DNA from: Arthrobacter cavernae
GTDB taxonomy: Bacteria; Actinomycetota; Actinomycetes; Actinomycetales; Micrococcaceae
NCBI RefSeq assembly: GCF_017368795.1
Contig: NZ_JAFNLL010000009.1
Location: 1 to 64,000 of the forward strand
Direction of reading: 5' to 3'
DNA: 64,000 bases
Shown: one piece after another, positions 52,225 to 61,686 of the stretch
Position numbering within the stretch: position 1 is the first letter of the stretch
How the letters are laid out: the number at the start of each line of letters is the position of its first letter
Program-made: the position numbers and the translations under genes
The notes under the pieces: model-generated
Seen by the model: the letters and a program-made list of their open reading frames with translations, nothing else
Database searches by the model: none
Told to the model about the DNA's origin: nothing

Positions 52225-53204
52225 TGGATATTGACATGAGCGCACTGAGACTCCTGGAGCGTGAGCGTGAAATCCCGCTGGACCTCCTGATCCCCACCAT
52301 CGAGCAAGCGCTCCTGGTGGCCTACCACAAGACGCCGGGCGCCTTCGAAAAGGCCCGCGCCGAGCTTGACCGCAAGAGCGGCCACGTGACCATCTGGGCC
52401 ACCGAGATCGACGACGACGGCGCCCCCGTCGGCGAGTTCGAGGACACCCCCGCCGGCTTCGGACGCATCGCTGCCAGCACCGCCCGCCAGATCATCCTGC
52501 AGCGCCTGCGCGATGTTGAGGACGACAATGTGCTGGGCGAGTTCAAGGGTCGTGAAGGCGAGCTTGTGGCCGGCATGATCCAGCAGGGCAACAACCCGCA
52601 CATGGTCCAGGTCCACCTCGGCTCCGTGGAGGCATTGCTGCCGCCGCCCGAGCAGGTCCCCGGCGAGAAGTACATCCACGGCAGCCGCCTGCGCGCGTTC
52701 GTCATTGACGTACACCGCGGTGCCAAGGGCCCGTCCATCACGCTATCGCGTTCGCACCCGGGCCTGGTCCGGAAACTGTTCGAAATGGAAGTTCCGGAAA
52801 TCGCGGACCGCTCCGTGGAGATCGTGGCCCTGGCCCGTGAAGCCGGGCACCGCACCAAGATCGCCGTCAAGGCCAACACTCCGGGCATCAACGCCAAGGG
52901 TGCCTGCATCGGCGAAATGGGTTCGCGTGTCCGCGCCGTCATGACGGAACTCAACGACGAGAAGATCGACATCGTCGACTTCAGCGAGGACCCGGCGACG
53001 TTCATCGCCAGCGCGCTCTCGCCGTCGCGCGTGAATTCCGTCACCATCACCGACGAGGCCACCCGCTCCGCCCGCGTGGTGGTTCCCGACTACCAACTCT
53101 CCCTCGCCATCGGCAAGGAAGGCCAGAACGCGCGGCTCGCCGCGAAGCTGACCGGCTGGAGGATCGATATCGTCTCCGACGCGGCCGCCCCGAAGAACGA
53201 CTAG
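52224..53204 (+). CDS. nusA: Transcription termination/antitermination factor NusA
   Basis: The 326-residue RNA-binding protein acts on pausing and termination of RNA polymerase. An N-terminal RNAP-binding domain (about 1-130), an S1 domain (about 130-195, [20 protein letters not shown]), and two KH domains follow, with the KH signatures [20 protein letters not shown] and [18 protein letters not shown]. The C-terminal acidic repeats of E. coli NusA are absent, as in most actinobacteria. ATG follows TCTGAGGAGG. Confidence 0.96.
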   Translation: MDIDMSALRLLEREREIPLDLLIPTIEQALLVAYHKTPGAFEKARAELDRKSGHVTIWATEIDDDGAPVGEFEDTPAGFGRIAASTARQIILQRLRDVEDDNVLGEFKGREGELVAGMIQQGNNPHMVQVHLGSVEALLPPPEQVPGEKYIHGSRLRAFVIDVHRGAKGPSITLSRSHPGLVRKLFEMEVPEIADRSVEIVALAREAGHRTKIAVKANTPGINAKGACIGEMGSRVRAVMTELNDEKIDIVDFSEDPATFIASALSPSRVNSVTITDEATRSARVVVPDYQLSLAIGKEGQNARLAAKLTGWRIDIVSDAAAPKND

Positions 53205-53209
53205 CTTCT

Positions 53210-53236
53210 GGACCGGTGGCCCTGGCCGCCGGTCCA
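53210..53236 (+). terminator. Hairpin after nusA
   Basis: An 11-bp stem (53210-53220 with 53226-53236, one G-T pair) has a 5-base loop. No clear T-run follows, so it may only weaken read-through into ylxR. Confidence 0.5.
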
Positions 53237-53284
53237 GCCCCGGTTTGCCCGGCCCGCCGGTTTCGGCAGCCCGGCGCCGGGGGC

Positions 53285-53315
53285 TAGAATAGATGGAACC
53301 GGACTTACGTCCGGT
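53285..53315 (+). promoter_or_regulatory. -10 box and 7-bp hairpin upstream of ylxR-infB
   Basis: TAGAAT (53285-53290) is a good -10 and is followed by a hairpin ACCGGAC/GTCCGGT (53298-53304 with 53309-53315). A weak TTTCGG -35 lies at 53262. The transcript would begin inside or just before the hairpin. Confidence 0.4.
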
Positions 53316-53399
53316 ATCCGTGCGCTTTGGCGTGCTCCGGCGGCAATGCCGCTGGGGCGCCCATGAAGCACCAGATGCAGAGGCAGGTAAGGACACACA

Positions 53400-53741
53400 G
53401 TGGCTGAACTGCTTCAACACGGCCATCAGCCTGTTCGCACCTGTATCGGATGCCGGAAGCAAGGCTCCCGGTCCGAGCTTGTCCGGCTCGTCGCCGAAGG
53501 CGGCGGGTCAACCGCTGTCCTGATGGACAAACGACGCCGGATGGCAGGCCGGGGTGCTTGGCTGCACCCCAGCGAAACGTGCTTGGCATTGGCGATCAAG
53601 CGGCGCGCCTTCGGAAGGGCCCTTGCGGGCGCAACCGGAACCGCCGACGTCGAACGCTACATAGTGCCAGGCACGCACCCTGCGGAGGCTCCGGCCACCG
53701 CAGGAAAACCGTCCAAACCTGAAAGCGGGTCAGAAATCTGA
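53400..53741 (+). CDS. ylxR: YlxR-family RNA-binding-like protein
   Basis: The 113-residue protein has the YlxR signature HQPVRTCIGCRKQGSRSELVR, with the CxxC pair, and GRGAWLHPSETCLALAIKRRAFGRAL. YlxR proteins are thought to bind RNA or affect RNase P. It is standard between nusA and infB. The start is GTG 53400. The last 30 residues are Ala/Pro-rich and not conserved. Confidence 0.9.
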   Translation: MAELLQHGHQPVRTCIGCRKQGSRSELVRLVAEGGGSTAVLMDKRRRMAGRGAWLHPSETCLALAIKRRAFGRALAGATGTADVERYIVPGTHPAEAPATAGKPSKPESGSEI

Positions 53742-53893
53742 TGGAAACCCGATGAGTTCCCAGCGATGAGTGCGCAACGATGACAACTTTGTTGCGCTCT
53801 GCACAGGGCCTTTCCGCCACCGTCGTGGCAGGGGCCCGCAGTAAGAAGTAGACGGTTCGTGCCTGGCTCGGTGCGGACCGAGACAGGAGAAAT

Positions 53894-56749
53894 GTGGCCA
53901 AGGTCCGCGTACACGAGCTCGCCAAAGAGCTCGGTATTACTTCCAAAGATGCAGTGACAAAACTGCAGGAACTGGGCGAATTCGTTCGCTCCGCCTCTTC
54001 CACCATTGAGGCCCCCGTCGTGAAGAAGCTTCGCGACGCTTACCCGGGTGCCGGCGCTGCAAAGGCCGCGGCCCCCGCAGCAGCACCCACGGCACCGGCT
54101 GCCCCTGCGGCATCCAGCCCGTCACCGGGCCCGGCCGCCCCCAAGGCAGTGTCTCCGGCTCCGGCTCCGGCCCCCGCCCCTGCCGCCAAGGCCCCCGCTC
54201 CGGCACCGGCACCGGCAGCAGTTGCTGCTCCCTCCGCAGCAGCCCCCGTTTCCGCCAAGCCCGGCGCCCGTCCCGCCCCCAGGGCCGAGGCTCCCGCCCC
54301 GGCACGCCAGGGTGGCCAGGCTCCGCGTCCCGGCGGTCCGCGTCCGGGCAACAACCCGTTCGCCACCTCGCAGGGCATGCCCCGCGGCCGTGGCGGCGAC
54401 GGCGAGCGTCCGCCGCGTCCGGGCAACAACCCGTTTGCAACGTCCCAGGGCATGCCCCGTCCGGGCGGCCGTACCGAGGGTGAACGCCCCGGTGGTCCCC
54501 GTCCCGCAGCCGGCGCCGGCGGCCCCCGCCCGGCAGCCGGTGCAGGTGGCCCGCGTCCGGGTGCACCGCGTCCCGGCGCACCCCGTCCGGGTGCTCCGCG
54601 TCCGGCCGGTGGCCCCGGTGGCAACCGTCCGACTCCGGGCATGATGCCCAACCGCACTGAGCGTCCGGCTCCCGGCTCCGTGGCACGCCCCGGTGGCGGC
54701 GGACGTGGCCCGGGTCGCCCGGGTGGCGCTCCCGGTACCGGTGCTCCCGGTGCAGGTGGCGGAGCTCCTGCCGGCGGTGGCTTCGGCAAGGGCGGCCGCG
54801 GCCGCGGCGGTACCCAGGGTGCCTTCGGCAAGGGTGGCGCAGGACGCGGCAAGCAGCGCAAGTCGAAGCGTGCCAAGCGTCAGGAACTGGAGCAGATGAG
54901 TGCTCCGTCGCTGGGCGGCGTAAGCGTGCCCCGCGGCGACGGCAACACCGTCATCCGCCTGCGCCGTGGCTCGTCCATCACGGACTTCGCCGAGAAGATC
55001 GATGCGAACCCCGCCTCGCTGGTGACCGTGCTGTTCCACCTCGGTGAAATGGCAACGGCCACGCAGTCCCTCGACGAGGACACCTTTGGCCTGCTTGGCG
55101 CCGAACTCGGCTACAAGCTCCAGGTTGTCTCACCGGAAGACGAAGAGCGCGAACTGCTCGACTCGTTCGACATCGACCTTCAGGGTGAGCTCGACGCCGA
55201 AGGCGACGACGTCCTTGAGGCCCGTCCTCCGGTCGTCACCGTCATGGGTCACGTTGACCACGGTAAGACCCGCCTGCTCGACGCCATCCGGAAGACCAAC
55301 GTGGTTGCCGGCGAGCACGGTGGCATCACCCAGCACATCGGTGCTTACCAGATCAGCCACGTCCACGAGGGCACAGCCCGCGACATCACCTTCATTGACA
55401 CCCCCGGCCACGAGGCGTTCACCGCCATGCGTGCCCGTGGTGCCAAGGTCACCGACATCGCGATCCTGGTTGTTGCAGCCGACGACGGCGTCATGCCGCA
55501 GACGGTGGAAGCACTCAACCACGCCCAGGCAGCCAACGTGCCGATCGTCGTCGCAGTGAACAAGATCGACAAGGAAGGTGCGAACCCGGACAAGGTCAAG
55601 GGCCAGCTCACCGAGTACGGCCTGGTTCCCGAGGAATACGGCGGCGACACCATGTTCGTTGAGGTTTCTGCCCGCCAGGGCCTGAACATCGACGAACTGA
55701 TCGACGCCGTCCTCCTGACCGCAGACGCCGCCCTGGACCTGCGTGCCAACCCGGACAAGGACGCCCGAGGCATTGCCATCGAAGCGAACCTGGACAAGGG
55801 CCGCGGTTCCGTGGCCACCGTCCTGGTGCAGTCCGGTACCCTGGCCGTCGGTGACACGATCGTGGCCGGTACGGCCCACGGCCGCGTCCGTGCCATGTTC
55901 GACGAGGACGGCAACGCCCTCGACATCGCACTGCCGTCCCGCCCGGTACAGGTCCTGGGCCTGTCCAATGTGCCGCGTGCAGGTGACACCTTCCTGGTGA
56001 CCTCGGACGAGCGTACGGCCCGCCAGATCGCCGAAAAGCGTGAAGCAGCAGACCGCAACGCCGCCCTGGCCAAGCGCCGCAAGCGCATCAGCCTCGAGGA
56101 CTTCGACAAGGCTGTGGCCGAAGGTAAGATCGACACCCTCAACCTCATCCTCAAGGGTGACGTGTCCGGTGCCGTGGAAGCCCTCGAAGACGCACTGCTC
56201 AAGATCGACGTCGGAGACGACGACGTTCAGCTGCGCGTCATCCACCGCGGTGTGGGTGCCATCACCCAGAACGACGTCAACCTGGCAACGGTCGACAACG
56301 CGATCATCATCGGCTTCAACGTCAAGCCTGCTGAGCGCGTCGCCGACCTGGCTGACCGTGAAGGCGTGGACATGCGCTTCTACTCGGTCATCTACGGTGC
56401 GATCGATGACATCGAGCTGGCCCTCAAGGGCATGCTCAAGCCGGAGTACGAGGAAGTCCAGCTCGGCACCGCCGAGGTCCGCGAAGTCTTCCGTTCTTCC
56501 AAGTTCGGAAACATCGCCGGTTCCATCGTCCGCTCGGGCATCATCCGCCGTAACACCAAGGCACGCGTCACCCGCGATGGCAAGATCATCGGTGACAACC
56601 TCACCGTTGAGACGCTCAAGCGCTTCAAGGACGACGCCACCGAAGTCCGCACGGACTTCGAGTGTGGTATCGGCCTGGGATCGTACAACGACATCGTTGA
56701 AGGTGACATCATCGAGACCTTCGAGATGCGCGAAAAGCCGCGCGTCTAA
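53894..56749 (+). CDS. infB: Translation initiation factor IF-2
   Basis: The 951-residue GTPase brings fMet-tRNA to the ribosome. An N-terminal IF2_N domain (1-50) precedes a long low-complexity Ala/Pro/Gly/Arg region (about 55-330) with tandem repeats such as [11 protein letters not shown] and [10 protein letters not shown]. The GTPase domain has G1 GHVDHGKT (452-459), DTPGHE, and NKID; domain II/III/IV follow. Start GTG has CAGGAG upstream. Such long, variable N-termini are typical of actinobacterial IF-2. It is followed by a structured 270-base gap before rbfA. Confidence 0.97.
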   Translation: MAKVRVHELAKELGITSKDAVTKLQELGEFVRSASSTIEAPVVKKLRDAYPGAGAAKAAAPAAAPTAPAAPAASSPSPGPAAPKAVSPAPAPAPAPAAKAPAPAPAPAAVAAPSAAAPVSAKPGARPAPRAEAPAPARQGGQAPRPGGPRPGNNPFATSQGMPRGRGGDGERPPRPGNNPFATSQGMPRPGGRTEGERPGGPRPAAGAGGPRPAAGAGGPRPGAPRPGAPRPGAPRPAGGPGGNRPTPGMMPNRTERPAPGSVARPGGGGRGPGRPGGAPGTGAPGAGGGAPAGGGFGKGGRGRGGTQGAFGKGGAGRGKQRKSKRAKRQELEQMSAPSLGGVSVPRGDGNTVIRLRRGSSITDFAEKIDANPASLVTVLFHLGEMATATQSLDEDTFGLLGAELGYKLQVVSPEDEERELLDSFDIDLQGELDAEGDDVLEARPPVVTVMGHVDHGKTRLLDAIRKTNVVAGEHGGITQHIGAYQISHVHEGTARDITFIDTPGHEAFTAMRARGAKVTDIAILVVAADDGVMPQTVEALNHAQAANVPIVVAVNKIDKEGANPDKVKGQLTEYGLVPEEYGGDTMFVEVSARQGLNIDELIDAVLLTADAALDLRANPDKDARGIAIEANLDKGRGSVATVLVQSGTLAVGDTIVAGTAHGRVRAMFDEDGNALDIALPSRPVQVLGLSNVPRAGDTFLVTSDERTARQIAEKREAADRNAALAKRRKRISLEDFDKAVAEGKIDTLNLILKGDVSGAVEALEDALLKIDVGDDDVQLRVIHRGVGAITQNDVNLATVDNAIIIGFNVKPAERVADLADREGVDMRFYSVIYGAIDDIELALKGMLKPEYEEVQLGTAEVREVFRSSKFGNIAGSIVRSGIIRRNTKARVTRDGKIIGDNLTVETLKRFKDDATEVRTDFECGIGLGSYNDIVEGDIIETFEMREKPRV

Positions 56750-56803
56750 GAAGTCTGGTGGGGGCCTCCGAGTTTTGGGGGCGCCCGCCCACAAGGTGCG
56801 GGG

Positions 56804-56921
56804 CCGTTGGATTTTTCCGGCGGCCCCGCCCCTTCGCCGGACGGTTTTCGATCTGCGATCGCAAACCGTCCGGCTCCGACAGGCCCGATGCCACTCCCTG
56901 GCCGCCGGAAAAACCCAACGG
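56804..56921. repeat. Nested inverted repeats in the infB-rbfA gap
   Basis: Outer 22-base arms (56804-56825 and 56900-56921) match with one mismatch. Inside, 12-base arms (56836-56847 and 56863-56874) are perfect, and within that a 5-bp stem (CGATC-TGC-GATCG) closes the loop. The whole forms a two-level cruciform or RNA structure of 118 bases. It may be a terminator, an element relic or a structured RNA. Confidence 0.6.
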
Positions 56922-57020
56922 GAGTCCGTCGTAGGCTCGCCTCAGGCGCGTGGCACCATGCAAACTTAAGTACGCCAGCGGACACGCGCCGTCGTACCCT
57001 CGAATTTTTTAGGAGTGGAA

Positions 57021-57530
57021 ATGGCTGATCCGGCACGCGCTGCCAAGTTGGCGCAGCGGATTAAGGTTGTTGTCGCTGAGGCACTCGGCCGTCGGGTTAA
57101 GGATCCGCGGGTTGAGGCCATCACGATCACCGATGCGCGCGTCACCAACGACCTCCAGCACGCAACCTTGTACTACACGGTGTTCGGCGATGAGCTCGCG
57201 CACGCCGATGCCCGTAAGGCACTGGAGAAGGCCAGGGGGGTGCTGCGCCAGGAAGTGGGCCGCAACATCACCGTCCGCCTGACCCCGACCCTCGAGTTCG
57301 TGGCCGACCAGATCCCGGTCAACGCCTCGAACCTCGAGGAGCTGCTGCGCACCGCCAAGCGGCGCGACGCCGAGGTGGCCGCACTGGCCGCCGGCGCCGA
57401 GCACGCTGGCGAGGCCGACCCGTACAAGAGCGATGCCCCGCAGGACACGGACATCGACGAAGACGACTTTGACGAAGAGGACATCGACCTCACGGACGAT
57501 GAGGAACTCGACGAGGACGCCGGCCGCTAG
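57021..57530 (+). CDS. rbfA: Ribosome-binding factor A
   Basis: The 169-residue protein aids 30S maturation and cold growth. RbfA blocks are KLAQRIKVVVAEALGRRVKD, ITIT-like EAITITDARVTNDLQHATLY, and ARGVLRQEVGRNITVRLTPT with PTLEFVADQIP. The C-terminal 40 residues are strongly acidic (DEDDFDEEDIDLTDDEELDED), a feature seen in actinobacterial RbfA. ATG 57021 is chosen for its AGGAG site; GTG 57015 is inside that site. Confidence 0.95.
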   Translation: MADPARAAKLAQRIKVVVAEALGRRVKDPRVEAITITDARVTNDLQHATLYYTVFGDELAHADARKALEKARGVLRQEVGRNITVRLTPTLEFVADQIPVNASNLEELLRTAKRRDAEVAALAAGAEHAGEADPYKSDAPQDTDIDEDDFDEEDIDLTDDEELDEDAGR

Positions 57531-57544
57531 GCACGTCCGCACGG

Positions 57545-57583
57545 GTGAAGGCCGGATCCCCTTGGGGGGGGTCCGGCCTTCAC
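57545..57583 (+). terminator. Intrinsic terminator after rbfA
   Basis: A 12-bp perfect stem (57545-57556 with 57572-57583) with a G-rich loop lies 14 bases after the rbfA stop. Confidence 0.8.
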
Positions 57584-57642
57584 CGCGTTAAGCGGCTTCC
57601 CGGCTTGTGGCTGCCTCTGAAGACGCCGCCCGACGTCGGGGG

Positions 57643-58797
57643 CTACTGCCGTACCGGAAGCCGCCCGACGCCGTCGAGCAGTTCCTGCTGCCCGCCGCAC
57701 AGGGCGATCCTGATCCAGCCTTCGCCGATCGAACCGAAGGCGGTGCCGGGGGCGAAGGAAACGCCGGCCTCCGCCAGGAACCGCCGCACCCAGGCACGCA
57801 CGTTCCCGCCGCTCACATGCGACACGTCTGCCCAGAGGTAGAACGCGCCCTGGGCATCAAGGTACGGGATGCCCTTGGCCACAAGGGCCGTCGAGGCGGC
57901 GTCGCGGTTGCCGCGGTAGTGCTCCCGGGCCGCTTCCACATAGTCCTGCGGGCCGGTCAGGGCCGCCAATGCAGCGTATTGTGAGGGCGAGGCAACGCAG
58001 GACACGATCGCCTCCATGACGTTGTTCATCTTCAGTTCCAGTCCCGGCGGGCAGATCAACGCCCCGATCCGCAGCCCGGTCAGCCCGTAGGTCTTGGACA
58101 GCGTGACGGAGGTGAACACCCGGGCCTGACCGGGGACGTCACTGTCGAAGCGGGCGGGGCTGACGTGCGGGACGTCGAAGGTGAAAGCTTCGTAGCATTC
58201 GTCGGAGATGATCCACAGATCGTGCCGCACGGCGAGCTCCACCAGTTGGCGCGTCAGGTCTTCGCCGATCACGGCGCCCAGCGGGTTGGACGGCGAATTG
58301 AGCATCAGGACCCTGGTCCGGGGCGTGATGAGGGCTTCGATGTCCGCGATGCGGGGCTGGAAGTCGTGCCCGGGGTAGAGCGGGTATTCCACCGGGACGG
58401 CGTGCAGCAGGCGGCTCGTCATGGCGAAGGTGGGGTAACCGGGGTTGGGGATGAGGATCTCGTCGCCGGGAGCCAAAAGCAGGCTCATGGCAAAGTGGAG
58501 CCCCTGCTGGGCGCCGTCTACCACGTAGACCCGTTCGGCGCCGATGTGCACGCCGGTGTGCTCCCGGAAACGGGCCGCGAAGGCCTCCCGGAGTGCCGGG
58601 ATGCCGGCGTTGGGCGTGTAGTTGGTCTCATCCCGGTCCAGGCACGCCATGCCGGCCTCCAGCACGTGCCGGGGCAGGGCGAAACCGGGTTCGCCGATGC
58701 TGAGCACCAATGCCCCGGGAGTGGCCCAGGCGGCCTCGGTGATCTCGCGGATCTGGTTCACGGGGACGTCACGGACGTGCGCGGCAAGCTCAGGCAT
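57643..58797 (-). CDS. PLP-dependent aminotransferase, class I/II
   Basis: The 384-residue enzyme has the AspAT-like fold: NYTPNAGIPALREAFA, PNPGYPTF, NSPSNPLGAV, IISDECYEAFTFD, TLSKTYGLTGLRIG (Schiff-base Lys in SKTYGL), and the C-terminal Arg segment GWIRIALCG. It fits the aspartate/aromatic or alanine aminotransferase group, without a clear substrate. ATG 58797 is used (AGGAT upstream); ATG 58806 is an alternative. It is divergent from truB, whose promoter -10 overlaps the gap. Confidence 0.88.
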   Translation of the reverse strand: MPELAAHVRDVPVNQIREITEAAWATPGALVLSIGEPGFALPRHVLEAGMACLDRDETNYTPNAGIPALREAFAARFREHTGVHIGAERVYVVDGAQQGLHFAMSLLLAPGDEILIPNPGYPTFAMTSRLLHAVPVEYPLYPGHDFQPRIADIEALITPRTRVLMLNSPSNPLGAVIGEDLTRQLVELAVRHDLWIISDECYEAFTFDVPHVSPARFDSDVPGQARVFTSVTLSKTYGLTGLRIGALICPPGLELKMNNVMEAIVSCVASPSQYAALAALTGPQDYVEAAREHYRGNRDAASTALVAKGIPYLDAQGAFYLWADVSHVSGGNVRAWVRRFLAEAGVSFAPGTAFGSIGEGWIRIALCGGQQELLDGVGRLPVRQ

Positions 58798-58818
58798 GGG
58801 AGCCATCCTAGCCACGGA

Positions 58819-58824
58819 TATACT
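58819..58824 (+). promoter_or_regulatory. -10 box of a probable leaderless truB promoter
   Basis: TATACT lies seven bases before GTG 58832. The transcript would start at or next to the start codon. No good -35 is visible. Confidence 0.5.
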
Positions 58825-58831
58825 GGGAAGC

Positions 58832-59752
58832 GTGCTTTCTGGACTGGTAATCGTTGACAAACCGCAGGGATGGACCAGCCACGATGTGGTTGGACGGATG
58901 CGGCGGCTGGCCGGTACCCGGAAAGTTGGCCATGCCGGGACCCTGGACCCCATGGCCACGGGCGTCCTGGTGGTCGGAATCAACAAGGCCACGCGCCTTC
59001 TGACCTACATCGTCGGCACCTCCAAGACGTACACGGCCACCATCAGGCTCGGCGAAACCACCATCACCGACGACGCCGAGGGCGAGGTCACCGGCACAAG
59101 CAGCGCCGCCGCCGTCGTGGATGACGCCATCGCTGCCGGCGTCGCGGCCCTCACCGGCGAGATCCAGCAGGTTCCCAGCAGCGTCAGCGCCATCAAGGTC
59201 AACGGCGAGCGCTCCTACGCGCGCGTCCGCGCCGGTGAAGAGGTCAAGCTCGCCGCCCGTCCGGTGACCATCCACCGTTTCGAGATCCACGGGATCCGAA
59301 GGGTCGACGGCGGCAGGGTAGTGGACGTGGACGTCACCGTTGAATGCTCGTCCGGCACCTACATCCGGGCCCTTGCCCGCGACCTCGGCGAGGCGCTGGG
59401 CGTTGGCGGCCATCTGACCGCGCTCCGCCGTACGAAGGTGGGCCCGTACTCGATCGAGCAGGCCCGCACGCTGGAGCAGCTGGCCGAGGAGCTCGACGTC
59501 CTGGAAATGTCCCAGGCCGCGCGGGCACTGATGCCCAACCGCGAACTCAGCGACGAGGAAACCACGGAAATCTCCTTCGGCCGCCGCATCGCCGCGGGCC
59601 CCGGAGCCGGCACACCCCAGGCCGCCACCCCGGACAAGCCAGCCGCGGCCTTCTCCCCGGCGGGTGAGCTGGTGGCGCTGCTGGCAGACGCCGGAAGTTT
59701 CGCCAAGCCGGTCCTGGTATTCGCACCGGACAACGAAAAACAGGCCAAGTAG
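58832..59752 (+). CDS. truB: tRNA pseudouridine-55 synthase
   Basis: The 306-residue enzyme modifies U55 in the T-loop of all tRNAs. The catalytic Asp39 lies in GHAGTLDPMATGVLVVGI, preceded by GLVIVDKPQGWTSHDVV. Further blocks are TYTATIRLGETTITDDAEG and SGTYIRALARDLGEALG. A short Ala/Pro-rich segment near the C-terminus is not conserved. It is close to infB and rbfA as in most bacteria. Confidence 0.96.
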   Translation: MLSGLVIVDKPQGWTSHDVVGRMRRLAGTRKVGHAGTLDPMATGVLVVGINKATRLLTYIVGTSKTYTATIRLGETTITDDAEGEVTGTSSAAAVVDDAIAAGVAALTGEIQQVPSSVSAIKVNGERSYARVRAGEEVKLAARPVTIHRFEIHGIRRVDGGRVVDVDVTVECSSGTYIRALARDLGEALGVGGHLTALRRTKVGPYSIEQARTLEQLAEELDVLEMSQAARALMPNRELSDEETTEISFGRRIAAGPGAGTPQAATPDKPAAAFSPAGELVALLADAGSFAKPVLVFAPDNEKQAK

Positions 59753-59754
59753 CC

Positions 59755-60108
59755 GTGGACGGATACTTCTACGCGGTGCTTGCCGTGGGCCTGATTTCCA
59801 CGATCATCTGCGTCGTTGCGGGAATCATGAAGAAGGCCCCGAACGACATCACCATCTTCTCCGTGCTCGCCGTCGAAGCCGTCCTGCTGGTCTACCTGAT
59901 CGGCTCGATCGTGCGCGTGGCGCTGGGGGAGCACATGGCAGGCGAGGCCTGGGAATTCTGGGGCTACCTGGCCACCGCCCTGATGATTCCGCCCGCAGCC
60001 GTGTACTGGTCCATCCTGGAGCGGACGCGCTGGAGCAATTTTGTCCTGGGCGCCGTGGGCGTCACGGCCCTCGTCATGGCGGCCCGCATGAACCAGATCT
60101 GGTACTGA
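59755..60108 (+). CDS. Small four-helix membrane protein of unknown function
   Basis: The 117-residue protein has four hydrophobic segments and few charged loops; it starts at GTG 59755, two bases after truB. Sequence elements WEFWGYLATALMIPPAAVYW and RMNQIWY are recognisable as conserved in Arthrobacter-like genomes, but no function is assigned. It is probably co-transcribed with truB and the next gene. Confidence 0.72.
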   Translation: MDGYFYAVLAVGLISTIICVVAGIMKKAPNDITIFSVLAVEAVLLVYLIGSIVRVALGEHMAGEAWEFWGYLATALMIPPAAVYWSILERTRWSNFVLGAVGVTALVMAARMNQIWY

Positions 60109-60128
60109 CCTTGGAAGAAGCACCCGAA

Positions 60129-60563
60129 GTGACGGCTATTGAAGCACAAGGCGCGAAGCGCGACACCCGCAATACCGGCCCCGGCCGCCTGCTGATAGCG
60201 GTGTACGCCGTGTTCGCACTCTCGGCTACGGCCCGTGCCGGCTACCAGATCGCCACCAAGTTTTCCGAGGCCCCGCTGGCGCACATCCTCTCGGCCTTTG
60301 CCGCGCTGGTCTACGTGGTGGCCACCGTGTCTTTGGCCAAGCCGGGCCGCACTTGGTTCAGGGTGTCGCTGGCGGCCGTGCTGGTGGAACTGGTGGGAGT
60401 GCTGGTGGTCGGGGCCGTCAGTCTGTTTGACCCCGTGGCCTTCCCGCACGACACAGTGTGGTCCCTGTTCGGCCGCGGCTACGGCTTCGTGCCGCTGGTC
60501 CTGCCCGTGCTCGGGCTCCTCTGGCTCAACCGCAGGCGCCCGGCGAAGGCCGCTGCCCCGTAG
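60129..60563 (+). CDS. Membrane protein of unknown function
   Basis: The 144-residue protein has four hydrophobic segments after a short polar N-terminus (VTAIEAQGAKRDTRN). GTG 60129 is favoured by GGAAGAAG eight bases upstream; TTG 60111 is another in-frame start. It has the features ARAGYQIATKFSEAPLAHIL and FGRGYGFVPLVLPVLGLLWL. It follows the previous membrane gene by 20 bases, and the two may work together. No family is recognised. Confidence 0.7.
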   Translation: MTAIEAQGAKRDTRNTGPGRLLIAVYAVFALSATARAGYQIATKFSEAPLAHILSAFAALVYVVATVSLAKPGRTWFRVSLAAVLVELVGVLVVGAVSLFDPVAFPHDTVWSLFGRGYGFVPLVLPVLGLLWLNRRRPAKAAAP

Positions 60564-60669
60564 TACCGGGCTGTCCTGTGCGCCCGGCCATTGCGGGTAA
60601 CCTTAGAGAGTTCCGGAGCCGAGCAGGCCGCCGGACGGCACGGAATGTCTGCAGTTAAAGGCGAGGTTG

Positions 60670-61653
60670 ATGGTCCACATCTGGAACGATCCCACCGAGG
60701 TCCCGGAGGACTTCGGCCCCACAGTCGTCACCATCGGCAACTTCGACGGCGTCCATCGCGGCCACCAGCAGGTCCTCTCCCAGCTCGCGGCCACCGCGCG
60801 GCAAAGCAACGCGCGCTCCGTCGCCGTCACCTTCGACCCCCACCCCGCGCAGCTGCACCGCCCGGAGTCCGCCCCTGAACTCATCATGGGCCTGCAGGAC
60901 AAGCTGGACGCCCTGGCGGCCACCGGGCTCGACGCCGTGCTCGTCATGAAGTACACGCTCGACCTCGCGGCAATGACGCCGGAAGAGTTCGTCGGCGACA
61001 TCCTGGTGGGCAGCCTGCACAGCGCCCACGTTGTGGTGGGCCACGATCTGCGTTTCGGCGCCGGCAACGCCGGCGATGTCGGCACCATGCAGGAACTCGG
61101 CGGCAAACTGGGCTTTACCGTCCAGGTGGTCCATGAGTTCGGCGCGGAAGGCTTCCCGGTCCACGACGACGGTGGAATCGACCGGCGCTGTTCCTCCACG
61201 TGGGTGCGCGAGGCATTGTCCGAAGGCGATGTGGTGACCGCCGCCGCCGTGCTGGGGCGTCCGCACAGCATGCGCGGCGAAGTCGTCCATGGCGCCGCCC
61301 GTGGCCGCCTCCTCGGCTTCCCCACGGCAAACCTTTCCCACGACGCCACCGGCTACGTTCCCGCCGACGGCATCTACGCCGGCTGGTTGGTCGATGAGGC
61401 CGGCACGCGCTGGCCGGCCGCCATTTCCGTGGGTTCCAACCCCACGTTCGACGGCGTCAGCCGCCAGGTCGAGGCACACGTCATCGACCGTCCGGAGGAG
61501 GCCGTCGAGGCCTTCGACCTCTACGGCCAGCTGATCGTGGTCGAGTTCACCGCACGGTTGCGCGGCATGGTGGCGTACCGTGGGCCTGAAGCGTTGGCCG
61601 AGCAGATCGGCCTGGATGTGGTCCAGGCCCGCAAGCTCCTGCTCCAGGGGTAG
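60670..61653 (+). CDS. ribF: Bifunctional riboflavin kinase/FAD synthetase
   Basis: The 327-residue enzyme makes FMN and FAD. The N-terminal FAD synthetase domain holds TIGNFDGVHRGHQ and VVGHDLRFGAGNAGD, then STWVREAL; the C-terminal flavokinase domain (from about 195) has RGRLLGFPTANL and SVGSNPTFDG, with VEFTARLRGM. ATG 60670 is used; a TTG directly before it is in frame. The order truB...ribF...rpsO-pnp is standard. Confidence 0.95.
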   Translation: MVHIWNDPTEVPEDFGPTVVTIGNFDGVHRGHQQVLSQLAATARQSNARSVAVTFDPHPAQLHRPESAPELIMGLQDKLDALAATGLDAVLVMKYTLDLAAMTPEEFVGDILVGSLHSAHVVVGHDLRFGAGNAGDVGTMQELGGKLGFTVQVVHEFGAEGFPVHDDGGIDRRCSSTWVREALSEGDVVTAAAVLGRPHSMRGEVVHGAARGRLLGFPTANLSHDATGYVPADGIYAGWLVDEAGTRWPAAISVGSNPTFDGVSRQVEAHVIDRPEEAVEAFDLYGQLIVVEFTARLRGMVAYRGPEALAEQIGLDVVQARKLLLQG

Positions 61654-61686
61654 CCCAACGCAAGACTCCGGCGGGAAGGCGGGACT

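Noticed and set aside
54360-54620. Regular repeats in infB as a CRISPR-like array
   Set aside because: They are in-frame protein repeats inside a conserved gene, with no separate spacers or cas genes.
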